A DNA stretch of 64,000 nucleotides, taken from NCBI RefSeq assembly GCF_964204645.1, contig NC_134035.1, forward strand, positions 11,222,501-11,286,500. The letters are read 5' to 3'. The translations under genes were made by a program, and so were the position numbers. The notes beneath the pieces were generated by a model. That model was not told the DNA's origin, did not search any database, and saw nothing but the letters and a program-made list of their open reading frames with translations. The stretch comes from Tubulanus polymorphus (lineage: Eukaryota; Nemertea; Palaeonemertea; Tubulaniformes; Tubulanidae). Of this stretch, positions 35,967 to 47,555 are shown one piece after another. How positions within the stretch are numbered: position 1 is the stretch's first letter; the number at the start of each line of letters is the position of its first letter.

Positions 35967-36917
35967 TTATTTCATTGAATTCCTACAACGGATTTTCATA
36001 CAGAAATATTCACGAATTTCTCGTCCCAACAAAAGATATATGTAAAAATTTATGACATAGTTAAGCATTTGAAACTGAATGAAAATATCATATATAAAAC
36101 TTCTCAGCTCCAATGATATTGGCAAATATGTAGTAATAGTGGTTGGAAGTGCAAATATTGCAAATGCGAGTTAAACTGTTACTAGCATTATTGTTGTACG
36201 TTTTGATTTTGTAGTTTTCTGATCGGACGAAACCATTTTTGAACCTCTGAATAACTGAAATATTATTACAGCATTTGATGTAATGATCAATGTTAACGGT
36301 AGAATGACATCATAGATGAGAGTTATGGTGAAAAGTCTTATTTGGTCAAATAATTTATAGTAACATCCGAAAAACTTGTTGGAAAAATATATCGACAAAA
36401 CAGGTGTGATTAATATAACCAGTAGATTCATCGCAGTGATTATCAGTATAACAAATCTAGCGAATCTCGGTGTACATATCAAACGAGATGTGAACGGGAA
36501 GAGCACAACTGCCGTACGTTCTAGAGATATTGCTACTATTAACCACGAACTTGTGCCGACAGCAATCCCCATTACACATTCATATATTTGACAACTGATC
36601 ACTGAATTCATCAAGAATATAGGACCACCTTTAACGCGCAAGAGAACAAACTGTAAAACAGGCATCAGTGTAAAATTGAAACAGAACGTGAAATCACTGA
36701 CTGACAAAATGATAAGATAGTTAGCGTAAGATAAACTGCGGAATCTGCGACTTATCATTATCAGGAAAGTAGCTGAATTTCCAAACCCTCCAAACACGAA
36801 GAAGAAAGGCAGCATGACCAGTGACACAGTACGGTAGATTCCAGACCTGTTAGCGACAGACATAAGAACAATATAACTGCTATAAGTTCGACCGATTTGC
36901 ATTCGAGTAGAATTCAT
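35967..36917 (-). pseudogene. Rhodopsin-class GPCR interrupted by one in-frame stop in TM6
   Basis: From ATG 36917 the frame runs 248 codons to TAA at 36171-36173. It then continues in the same frame for 67 codons to a natural stop at 35967-35969, 316 sense positions in all. Features: TM1 GFGNSATFLIM, TM2 LSVSDF, TM3 Cys (ISCQIYECV) with SLERTAVVLFP in place of DRY, and TM5 ending IIFQLFRG. TM6 is split as RTTIMLVTV / stop / LAFAIFALPTTITTYLP. TM7 is NYVINFYIYLLLGREIREYF, a variant of NPxxY seen in invertebrate peptide-receptor-like GPCRs. There is no other lesion, so the stop is recent, polymorphic, an assembly error, or read through. The coding region is intronless. Ligand unknown. Confidence 0.85.
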
Positions 36918-37499
36918 GATTCATCAGCATTAATTGAGAGTGTACCAACTGTCGTGAATGTCAGATAGTACTGGACTGACTGACAGTGAGATTGTACTCA
37001 TCCACTGATCGAGAGTGCACTACTGGCTGTTTGAGAATGTACTGGAACTGACCATGACATCTTTTGTATTAGAAAAATCGAACTAACTTTAATATAAACA
37101 TAAAAAAATCATTAAAGACCTTATTACAGCTACAATTCATTTGTGATATCTATTGTTAAAAGTGAATAGAAAATCAATGCTCAGATATCAAACACAATTT
37201 ACTCAGATTTTGCGAATTTTTCATTGTGTAATAAATCTAACTAAATTGAATATCAATATTCGTTACCTACAAGAATTCGTTGTAAATGGTGAAGTTATAG
37301 TAAAACGGGTTGGAAAATATCTACGGTATCAGTTCTATACAGGAAAACGCATGGTAGAAGGAGAGTAGTAAATCAGTGCATGACCTTGAACCTTGAAAAT
37401 CTAAGTGCCCAGTGAGTTCGCCTCACGTAAAACATATTTTGATATTTTGGGCAAAGATACACATTTAATTTTCTTCCTCAAATTTTTAGGGACACCAAC
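36918..37499. other. Noncoding stretch upstream of the GPCR
   Basis: AT-rich. Several 'gagagtgtac ... actgactgac' repeats lie just 5' of the receptor at about 36930-37050. No coding sequence is recognised. Confidence 0.4.
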
Positions 37500-38892
37500 A
37501 GGGGCATAGCCACCTGTGCGACAACTGCGACATAATGTCGCACCAATAATTGAAAACCCCGTTATGCTAAAACGTCAAGTTGTTGAAGTTGTCAGTGGTG
37601 CAAAAGTATTTCATTCGGAGGCGTTTCCGCCCGACTCCAGCGAGTTTTGTGATTTCAACAGTATCACATCTGGACCATGCACCTGATCTCACAGTATCAA
37701 AGTTGCCGAATTCAGCAAACCTTTTTCATATTACTTTAGAGCAACTTCTGGTTACATTTCAATGATTCTGTAGGTGTTTTATACATTTTAAAAATTGACC
37801 AAAATAAAGGATTTGACCAAGAAAATTCTGCTGAAATGCCGTAAGATGGAAACCGAGAAAATCGAGAGAGTATTGATTGTACAATAAGCTAACATCAGTT
37901 CTGCTATTTCTTTATCAATAAGTCAGTGGCCAGTGGCAGATCCGGCCTACCACTAGTGTATTGAGGGGTACTCAGTTTTGCCTTATATTTTTCTAGTTCG
38001 TGATTTTGACAGGCTCTTGTAGTAACATGAATGTTTTATTCCGGGCAAGAATTCTGGAAGTAGTATAAAATTGGTAAATTTGAATCTAAGCGAAAATAGT
38101 TATCTTCTAGGGGATAGACGGTCATGTTTTGACTAATGGTTTTTCGATGTCTATTTGCTATTGTTCAGTAGGAATTCACAAACGGGCACGTATTGGCTTA
38201 ATGATTATGTAATGTTTATTTGCTTTTGTTACTGGTTCAGTTTTTGTCTCGGATTAATAAGAAATATTTTGGATTTAGTTTTCAAGACAATAGTAAAGAT
38301 CCTAAGGGATTAGTCAAGTGTCAACGTCTACGTTTGGAAACCGAGACGACTCCGGGCTTGTTTCTTAACCAGGTTGCTAAGAACATTAATTCTTGGGGGC
38401 CTGGTGGGCGAATCAGGTCCCGAGGTTGGTCGTCGGCCCTCCCCAAATGTGGTGGCGTTGGTCACGAGAATAGTTCCTTGGAAACCAAATTTTGAAGGTA
38501 TAAAAATAAGATACATAGCTGAACTAGTCGGAGAGTACCCGGGAGAGCAGCCGGGAGAACAACGGGGAAGAACACACTCAAGAAATTAGGAAACACAGAT
38601 TTGTAAAAGGTGTCGATATACGCACGAGTCTAATAGAATAGATGTGAGTATCTAGATTTCGGAATATATATACATGAGTTGTTTATTTATTTTTGGTCTC
38701 GGGTCAAAATTCAATTTGTGTCGTCGTGCGGAGTTGAGGAAGGACACGCTCTCCCACGATATTTCGGTTTTTCTTCGGGTCACATAACAATACCTACGAG
38801 CAATTATATAACAGATAAGTGCTCGTATGATATACGCGCCTTCGGCGCTCCGGGTTGTCGCACCGATGAATTTTAGGTGGCTATACGCCCCT
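37500..38892. mobile_element. Possible 1.4-kb element bounded by AGGGGC-TAGCCACC inverted ends
   Basis: The left end aggggcatagccacctgtgc matches, inverted, the right end aggtggctatacgcccct. Both are followed inward by a gtgcgac motif. The interior has no recognisable transposase. It has a GC-richer part at 38280-38870 that may be a nested insertion, possibly a solo LTR. Bounds are tentative. Confidence 0.4.
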
Positions 38893-39640
38893 GACCAATT
38901 ACTGTGAAAATAGAGGGTTCCACTTGTGGCAGTGAGGATCCACCGTGTGTCGCTAGTGTGCAGTAGGACATCAACTACTGCGGCAATCGATTCTTGTTGC
39001 TCATAAATTAATACTCATATAGATCGCCGAGTGTTGATTAATTGCAGAAGTTTTTATCTTAAAATGATTTGAGCAATAATTGATATGTCAGTGAAAGTGC
39101 TTACGTTGCACAGTTGATAATTTGACGAAAAAAGTTTTTTTAAACACCTTTTTTAAAGCGTTGTGGATGACCGACAAACAATTTTCGATGTCATGAAATA
39201 GGTCATAACCCCATTAGGACCGGGCGCTACATGACATAGATAGATTTGGAAGTCTATTAGAAGCCTTGTTTATGGAAGCCTTGTTTATGTTTTAAGTAAA
39301 TTGGTTTTGCCGTAACCTTTGGAATTGCTAGCATCACCATCGGGCCCGCATCCGGTCACCTGTTTAAACCACCTATTTTACATCGTCACGGGCCCCTGGG
39401 ACCCTGTAGTGCCTAAAAACCCCAAAATACGATTTCGTCAATTTCGTCAATTCGTCACTCGTCAATCGAACTTCACGAACTTTTCGTGTCGACCCTCTAT
39501 GTAAATATTTATAACTGGCGTATTTTGCATATATATATAAATAAATCTGCAAGCGACAGAAAAATTTAAGTTCCACGTTTTGATTAAAATCACGCATTAA
39601 GCATATTCTAAATCCGTCACTAATATCCAACAATATTCAC

Positions 39641-39746
39641 CAAGTTCCACAGTTGTGAGTTAGAGTTAACTCTTTTGAGTTGAAGTTAGTTCATTTTCAA
39701 TGAGTTAACTCAGAGTTAAATCTTAACTCGGAACTGTGGAACTGGA
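39641..39746. mobile_element. Short inverted-repeat element, TIR CAAGTTCCACAGTT
   Basis: Left end caagttccacagttgtgag, right end ggaactgtggaactgg. The interior is made of gagttaac motifs. Same family as 23900-23999. Confidence 0.65.
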
Positions 39747-39776
39747 CCATGGTGCATAATCTATAAATCCGATAGA

Positions 39777-40254
39777 AGCGGTTGGATGACTGGGCAACTG
39801 GATGACTGGGCGACTGCATGACTGGGTGACTGGGCGACTGGGCGACTGGATGACTGTATGACTGGACCACTGGGTGACTGGGCCACTGGGTGACTGGGTG
39901 ACTGGATGACTGGGTGACTGGGCCACTGGATGCCTGGGCGACTAGATGACTGGATGACTGGGTGACTGGGCCACTGGATGCCTGGACGACTAGATGACTG
40001 GATGACTGGGTGACTGGGCCACTGGATGCCTGGGCGACTAGATGACTGGATGACTGGGTGACTGGGCCACTGGATGCCTGGACGACTAGATGACTGGATG
40101 ACTAGATGACTGGGCCACTGGATGCCTGGACGACTAGATGACTGGATGACTGGGTGACTGGGCCACTGGATGCCTGGGCGACTAGATGACTGGGCCACTG
40201 GATGCCTGGGCGACTAGATGACTGGGCCACTGGATGCCTGGACGACTAGATGAT
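39777..40254 (+). repeat. Hierarchical minisatellite, 8-bp unit in 48-bp higher-order repeat
   Basis: The base unit is gactggat / gactgggt / gactagat / gccactgg variants of 8 bp. In the central part six of these form a 48-bp unit (gactagatgactggatgact, then gggtgactgggccactggat, then gcctggac) repeated several times, with shorter versions at the right end. Long Pro-Ser-Gln-rich open frames across it are a by-product of the period. Confidence 0.95.
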
Positions 40255-40426
40255 ATAATCCGGTCTGGTGCTGGATATAATCCAGAATTTGGAAGATCCA
40301 TTGTTAAAGAAATAAAGCGTCGAGCAAAATATTCAAGTTACATTTAAACATTTTAACATTTAAATCATCTTAATTCCTGAATGAATTGAAATTCAATATT
40401 ACAGAAATAAACTAAGCGAGAGTACG

Positions 40427-41100
40427 TTAAACAATGTTCGCCATTCGTGTAATATATAATTTTGATACAACACCGACGTTACCAACAAAAGTCGGAGCTT
40501 GGATACTGAACGCAATCTCGAGAGAAGTAGTTGTGGATATGTTAGCGTTTAGATTATTCCAGAAAGAAGGCCCAGCTATCATAATAGCTTTGAACATGGC
40601 TGTGGACTTAGACACCTTACTAAACATTCGCTAGCTTTCGATGTACAATTTACTGTGTGGCGATTGTGTACGTTTTTTCTTAAGTCAGATTTTATAAGTC
40701 GGAAATTCGCTTATTTCGTAGAAATTTTCTTGGTCCCAAAATGATAAAATCACTCACCGAACGTCGGAGGGCTATTTTCTCCCCATTGCAGTTTGATTTC
40801 TCCCCTCTTCCGAATTCTGTTACTGGCTTGAAATCGACGGACGATACAAGCGGTTTGTGTATTAGAATAGAAAAATGAATCCGAAAGGGATTGCACTCCC
40901 GAGGCATAATCTATTTAATTCAAGGTTGACCAAATTTTGTTTTTTGCAACATTCTTGGGCATAGTCATCTGCAAGCAAAAGTGATTTGATTAAGGGAATT
41001 ACATCAACACAGTCGTGAATAAAAATATAAAACCGTAGAGGGCCCAATATTGAGCCTTGTGGTATACATTGCAATGTATTTGTACTAAAATAATACGATT
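40427..41100 (-). mobile_element. Degraded non-LTR retrotransposon (reverse transcriptase remnant)
   Basis: On the minus strand, 41070-40870 encodes QCIPQGSILGPLRFYIFIHD then LLLADDYAQ. This matches the RT palm motifs (PQGSxLGPLLF...FINDL and FADD). Downstream in the same direction, 40627-40430 encodes GPSFWNNLNANISTTTSLEI, resembling the C-terminal tail of LINE ORF2 (GPxLWNSL...SLxxF). The spacing is shorter than in intact elements and frames are broken, so it is a dead, internally deleted copy. A near-direct repeat (taaatccgtcactaata...) lies at 39609 and 41311, outside this and the minisatellite. Confidence 0.75.
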
Positions 41101-41611
41101 TGTATTTGAAGATTTGAGCACCCCTAAATTATGGAAGACCTCAGACGACATACGTATGAGATATAAGATATACAACATACAACTGCCTCTAAATCTATCT
41201 TTTCTATCTGAAAAAGATCGATTTACATTATAGTCTTTATCGCCTGCTGGCACATACTCAAAACTTGGAATTATCATTTTTTTACATATTATCATTTATA
41301 TTGCAAGGTTTAAATCCGTCACTAATAACCGACCATATGTTGCTTTAAAAATAATCGGCGAGCTCTGCGAAACTGCATTCTCGTGTAGCATCGCAGATAC
41401 GTAGGTAGGTTTCGACTGGTCAATAACGACCGATTCGGGAATTCTCATCTGCTGCTTTATCTCTTCACCTGATAAAGAAGCGGCCGGTAGATAGTTTGTA
41501 ATCCGTAATTGCTATTACTAAACGGGAATAGATCAAATGAAAACCTGTCTCAGATCGCGCACGTTAATATCTAACTATTTCCTTTTAGCAGACGATACTT
41601 GAAGCTCGAAG

Positions 41612-42508
41612 ATGGACGAATCAAAATACAGCGACAGTTTCCGAACATTTCGTCTAAATCACAGCGAAGAAAATAATTTCGGACCGAAGAGATTAGGTGA
41701 AGCAGTTCGTGCTGTCCGTCAGGCTGTTAGCGGCAAACTGACGACACCGGACGGCAGGCGTAGAGGTTTGAGATTGTTAGTAGTCGGTCCGGCTCACGGA
41801 TATTTGTTAGAAGACACGTTGTCTGAAGTCGGTAATGAAGTGAGTTTCGAACGCATGGACTGCGTTGAGCCAAACGAAGTTTTGGCGCGGGAGCTGGAAA
41901 CTCGAATGAATACACTCGCCAGTAAGTACGGCTTCGAGTCCAATGTGCACACACGTAAATTCACTTACGAGGAGGCGCCTACTTTCTTACCAAACGACTT
42001 CTACGATTTGATCATTTTTTCGCACGTGCTCTATTTCTTGGACGATCCAGCAGAATGTTTGGAAGTGTCGCTCTGTAAGTTAGCGAATGAGTGTGGACGA
42101 GTGTTCCTGAGTTCAACGAAGAATGAACAGTGTTTCAAGATGTGTCAAGAAATTCAAGCTCTCGCTGGTTTTTCATCCACTCCCTACGTCCATATTGACA
42201 TAGATGAAATCCTTCGCGCGAGAGCGGCTAAGATAACTTTGGTTTCGCGCTCCACCGATGAAGCCGCAATTCTGATGCACCTAGCCCTGAAACCGGCCCG
42301 ATTGTGTATCAACGAACAGGACGCGGCGATTCGTAAAATGAGCGACGAAGTACCGACGTTTATAGCGGGTCGAGATTTAGATACTTTACTGGAAACATCG
42401 CGCGCACAAGTTCAGGATATCATCCGTAAATATGTCGTCTACAGTTACGGGTTTCCGATGTTGCCTATGACACTGGAAAAGTTCATACTGGCCAGAAACG
42501 TCAGATGA
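41612..42508 (+). CDS. Histamine N-methyltransferase-like SAM methyltransferase
   Basis: A 298-residue protein in one coding exon. An acceptor (ccttttag) at 41589 just before the ATG suggests a 5'UTR exon upstream. The N-terminus KYSDSFRTFRLNHSEENNF matches the HNMT start (KYxESFxxFLNHSTEH). A class I methyltransferase core follows: LRLLVVGPAHGYLLEDTL (motif I position), then DCVEPNEVLARELE (acidic end of strand 2). Next come DFYDLIIFSHVLYFLDDPAE (motif IV region, like HMIQMLYYVKD) and GRVFLSST. In vertebrates HNMT inactivates histamine in the cytosol using SAM. The motif I loop here reads G-P-A-H-G-Y and lacks the usual G-x-G-x-G, so SAM binding may differ. HNMT-like genes are often multiplied in invertebrates with unknown substrates, so histamine should not be assumed. 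Confidence 0.82.
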   Translation: MDESKYSDSFRTFRLNHSEENNFGPKRLGEAVRAVRQAVSGKLTTPDGRRRGLRLLVVGPAHGYLLEDTLSEVGNEVSFERMDCVEPNEVLARELETRMNTLASKYGFESNVHTRKFTYEEAPTFLPNDFYDLIIFSHVLYFLDDPAECLEVSLCKLANECGRVFLSSTKNEQCFKMCQEIQALAGFSSTPYVHIDIDEILRARAAKITLVSRSTDEAAILMHLALKPARLCINEQDAAIRKMSDEVPTFIAGRDLDTLLETSRAQVQDIIRKYVVYSYGFPMLPMTLEKFILARNVR

Positions 42509-42577
42509 CCATGATATGACTATAAGTGAATTCCCAAGATTCGGAGCCGAGTAAAACCATCATAGAACTTTATATCA

Positions 42578-42583
42578 AATAAA
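42578..42583 (+). promoter_or_regulatory. Candidate polyadenylation signal of the methyltransferase
   Basis: AATAAA 70 bp after the stop codon, a usual distance for a short 3'UTR. Confidence 0.6.
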
Positions 42584-43169
42584 AGCAGATCTCATGTAAT
42601 CCCAGTGAAACTCGCTGCTGAAGTCACGATACGGTAGTTGGTATGATTATCATGTTTATTTTTGTTCAATTTATTCTATTTCATCCTATTCAACAATCTA
42701 TTACATATATTATACTAGTTTTACTCCTCAGTAGAAAAGGGAAACTGTTTAGGTGGTGGCTTCTATACAAATAATATACAATACAAATATGTTACGTGGC
42801 AATAAAAAGATGGCTAGAATAGAACATGGGGGTCTTGTTTTTTATTTAAAATATTGTTTATCTCTCTTCTAATTCTATTGTTGAAATAAATGTATTGATT
42901 TGAAGTAGGAAACGTTCCTATAAACGCCCGAGCGACGCGATTCGGAATAACGCATCTGTTCCCCATAACATCCGTTTACTAATATTAATTTTTAAGCGAA
43001 TGCAAAACCGGGTTTATATAAATTCAGATCCGTTGATGCGACGCGTATCTGAGTTTCATAAAATGTTAATCTTCTTTTCAGCTGTTTTCAGTTACACGTA
43101 CAGTAACGATTTACAACTCAACTGTTACATTATTCAGCGTATGCAAAACCTATTGCGTTCTACTAAACT

Positions 43170-43267
43170 CATCCTCCCCCGGCAGGGATTCGAACCTGAT
43201 GGCATCGAGATTGCCACGGCTGAGTGTAGCGATGCCATCAGGTTCGAGTCCCTGCAGAGGGAAGATG
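43170..43267. mobile_element. 98-bp palindromic element with 9-bp target duplication and tRNA-like B-box
   Basis: Flanked by the direct repeat TACTAAACT (43161-43169 and 43268-43276). The ends are catcctccccc and gagggaagatg. The arms ggcagggattcgaacctgat and atcaggttcgagtccctgc are almost fully complementary around a loop of about 22 nt. The right arm contains GGTTCGAGTCC, a Pol III B-box sequence. Confidence 0.8.
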
Positions 43268-46200
43268 TACTAAACTATAAACTGTCGATATCAGATTTTC
43301 AAAGTGGGTCGGAATTGATACGAGTGGAACTATACGCCATACTTTGCACCGTATCTGCCGAAACGAGCATTTCTGAATTCTCGAAATCGCGTGAATGCTT
43401 GAGACAAGGGGCGTTTTCTGGACCTGGAGAAATATTTATGAAATTTCCGGAATATGTACAAAACAAAATTTTGAATTAAAAATGCGGAACTTGAATTTAA
43501 AAGGCGATTCTTCGCCCCCCTCTGGTATTTAACAATGTGTCACTTTAATCTCGTTCCTGTCCTTGCTGGATCGATATTTTCGGTTCCATTTTTTGGAAGA
43601 TTACGATTAAACTCTCCCCGAACAACCGCTTTTAAAGAGCGTCCTACCGTTGAATCAACATCATCATCATCCGCGGAGGCGACATGCAAAACGTAAACGG
43701 TCGTTGATAACGCTTACAGGAATATAACGACGGCTCGGTCTCATGCAGCACTCACCAACAACGACTGTATCATCGTTTGTTCTGAAAAATGGGGTGCCTC
43801 GTGGTAGGAAACGCTCCTCCCGACGGGAAATGATTCCTCGCTACTTGCGAATTGAATATGCGGAAGAAAAGATTTAGAAAAAAAGTAAATGCAATATAAT
43901 GAAACAAAAACTCATCGCTTCGACTGATAGAAATCGTTAGGCGTTTTGATGCTCAGTTTTTCCACATCTATCAAATAGATTCCGAAATTCGAAACCAGAA
44001 ACACTTTTTCCATCAACGTTTTGGGACTTAATGCGAACGAAAAACTTCGTAGCGAACTTCGTGTTATTCAAAACGAAAATCCCCAATTTCTTATTTTTTA
44101 AGATCGTAGATGGTCGAGAATTGAAATCATCCATGTGTACCGGGTCAGTCTTCAATCCACCTACTGGAAATCAGGTTCGAATTCGGTATTTAGATTCGGC
44201 CCTGGAAATGTGGACCCGCAACTTAGAATTAGTTGCGATCGTGAGATCAGTTCTTGTATTTTTATATTCCCCATATTAGCGGCTCCTTCGAATCATTGTG
44301 TTCAGGCTTGGAGGTTCAGGTAAACAGGGATAGACTGAGTAGTGCTGCCACAAACGAAACAAATAAGATAAAATAATCGATTTTGTAAAAAAATAATAAT
44401 CATTATCATTCATTTTATTAATATCAATTCTTTAATAATTGATTTCGTTCATTAGAATTTTCGAAATCCAATGAAACTGAAAGCAAAAAAACACATGTAT
44501 CCCCACTAGATTTCTAATGCCTGGTTTAAACATCATTTCGCGAACACAAAATATATACACAACTAATAGTCCACAACTAATCGATGTACTTACATCATTT
44601 ACATCATTAGCGTCTAATCTGTGAAATATTCAAAATTTTAGTCCAACTGTTCATATACAAATATATAATTCATTTGGCCGATTTTTATTATTAGTCGGAT
44701 TACGGATTGAAATAATTAAACGAGGGAGGGGGAATTTAAAAAAAAAATTTTCTGAAAATATTGAATCCATTCTAATCGGGGATTTTATCCAAAAAATTGC
44801 TTTATTTTAGAGGTCATTTTGGAAAATTATACCCAAATATTGTCTACACCCATATTACTGACACATTTCCATATCTGTGTTTAGAAATGAAGGGGCGCCA
44901 GGAAAAAATGAAAAACTTTTTTTATCCCTAGAAATTGAATAGTTCATCGGCGGATCCGTAATCCGACTGATAAAAAACGGCCTTAGCAGCTTTTTTGCCG
45001 TTTTGAAAAGATTCCGTGGAGTCTCAAGAGCACGTGCTTACTTGAAACCAGCTCCTCCCTCTTCCAGTTCTATTGAGTGAGAATAACAGCCTACCTGTTA
45101 CCGTTGAAAACGATGTTTAGGTAATGAATTTTCTGTTCATTAAATTCGGAAAAAAATATTTTCTTTTTTGAAAACGCTACCTAACCGAACTGTAAAGAGA
45201 GCGAGGAGGAACTATATGTCAAGAAGCAAACTGCTCATTCATAAGCTAGAAAGCTAGAAATTCCAGACAACATACAGAGACAACAGAATCGATTTCAAAA
45301 ACTTGGCAAATATCACTGAATTAGAACACGATTAGAAGTAGTTATATTATTGACTTTTATGAAGTATATCGACAACCATTTCCACAGGCCTAATTTACAA
45401 ACCATCATCAGTAAATATACATACACACAGTTCAAGCATTTGCTTTAAAACATATATGAATCTTAACTTAGGGGCTATTAGAATTTTTACATTCGATTAT
45501 TTACATTACCAACATTTCTGTTACTTACACATAAATGCACAGTGGTCACAATTTCAAAGCCGAAGTTTGCACAAGTTTTTTTTTTCAGAAAAATCATAGA
45601 CAGTAGTCGTATCAGTTAACCGAATAAATCTTAACTCACGAAAACTTTGACGACTACACAAGTTTTGTGTGAAATGAAGTTTGGAATTCAAACATTCTCC
45701 TAAACGCAAAAGACTGCTGCACACTTTCTGGTTCTGCAAAGTTTGCTGGGTTGATGATAGCCATGGAATGCTTACAGCTTTCAGGCAAACCATGGCCGGC
45801 TGAACAGGGCCAGCAAAATATATCAAACGCATTCAATTTCATCCAGCCATAAGCATCGAAATTGGCCTGATTTTTCAATTAAAATTCTTTCCTTGACCCC
45901 GACAAATCAGCAAATCCGAGTTAGTACGAGGCTGTCAAAAATAAAATATAACCCTATCCATGCACTTGGTTGTTGCAATAATTGAAAATTGGACGTATGG
46001 GTAGAGAAAGGAATGACTTAAATAAATCAGGGAACAAATCAGGGCTTTTTGGCCTTCAAAATACTACCCGGTATATCACAATATACACAACGAAATTTTT
46101 ATGCCGACTTGTACCTGTTGTACGTAGGAAAAAATGTTCAACAAAATCCATACAAATCCATTTTATGGATGGGGATGGTCTATAAAATTTGAATTCCAAA

Positions 46201-46438
46201 GACAAGTAGTTGAGGGCAAATAATACACAAATTACTGAACATGCTTGCAATTTATCTAAAAACGTTTAAAACATTTGGTTAACCAAAAGTTAAAAGGTAT
46301 GTACCCATGCCAACTCGGCCCGAAAAGTCTAACACCCAACATGCAAAATTTCTGAAGAAACTGAAGATCAGAACCTAAGAATTCGAGAATAGCTAGAAAT
46401 CGAAAGACCAAAAAGGACTGAATTTAGTCACTTCACCA

Positions 46439-46580
46439 GGGGCCAGTTGCACAGTCGTGACTTAAGTCCAAAAGTGGTCTCAAATTTTAAGACTGGTCTT
46501 AAGTTGTTAGATTGGTTATAGAACTAAGATGGTCTTAAATTATTCTTAAGTCTAAGCCATGAATGAATACAGAACTGGGC
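46439..46580. mobile_element. Inverted-repeat element, ends GGGGCCAGTTGCACAG
   Basis: Left end ggggccagttgcacagtcg, right end acagaactgggccctgggg. The interior consists of paired 'cttaagtc' and 'gacttaag' motifs. Same family as 13108-13480 and 60704-60960. Confidence 0.6.
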
Positions 46581-47428
46581 CCTGGGGACAGTTAGTCAAA
46601 AGTTTATTTATGTGAACTGGTAGATAGATGACATAGTGGCAGTGAAGATTTCACTGTTTGGTTACCAGTTAACTGTTACAAACCTGAAGCAACTGCCCCG
46701 GATCAAAATTTAAACTAGTCCCTGGATATAACGTTATCAAATAAATGTTTTTGTCAGTTTCCATTTGGGAACCCTTCATCACTACCTTCATAATAGATTA
46801 ATGAGAAAGGCGAGCAGCCAAGATGAACAAGGGCAGATCTACCTTTTCCTAATGACTGTCCGTAAAACATAGAAAACCTACATGAACTTGAGGATCACGT
46901 ATCATTAACAACTGCTTCAGCTTTTCATAGAAAACAAATGATGAATTTCACGAACATCTTTTAGAATAGATTTTCATTTTATCTTACAAAAATGTACACA
47001 CACGCGCATATAAGTCCACAATAATATCTCCTAGATTTGGATGGACTACCGTCATGGAAAACATTTACATACAATACCTATATACATTGAAACATATCGT
47101 TACACAGCACCACATTTTACTTTTAGCACAAAGAGAAATGATTATCTTTTATCATCATTGTTAAACATCGATTCGCTTTTTAGCGCAGAAATGTCTTCAG
47201 TTTTCACGTTGATCGATAACATTAGAGTCTAGTTAAACTAGGCGTCATCATCGTTGTTGAAAATTTGGTATCAAAAACGTATCGTACCATCACAGACTAA
47301 CTGTTCATTGCACTAACTAAACGATGCAACTCGAGGGATCTAGTGTCACAGTCGTCGGCATCACGAGTTAAAATACTACCCTACTCAATAGTCAGTAAAA
47401 TCCACGTAATTCAGATTATTTGAAACTG

Positions 47429-47555
47429 GGGATCATTCATTTATTACGTACGCATGAAATTCGGCCATTTTTTCATATACATTAAGCATTACGGTACGCA
47501 ATTGCACTGACCCCCTCCCCCTCCCCTAATACGTACATAATAAATGAATGATCCC
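47429..47555 (-). mobile_element. 127-bp MITE, copy 2 of the 3-bp-TSD family, TSD CTG
   Basis: CTG|GGGATCATTCATTTATTACG on the left and AATAAATGAATGATCCC|CTG on the right. In opposite orientation to copies 1 and 3, and missing part of the interior (about 38 bp shorter). Confidence 0.9.

Noticed and set aside
39761-40198. 145-codon Pro/Ser/Gln-rich open frame on the minus strand
   Set aside because: Produced by the 8-bp minisatellite period; no start context, domain or splice support.
43000-43479. 159-codon open frame on the plus strand
   Set aside because: It runs straight through the 98-bp palindromic insert and its target duplication; chance frame.
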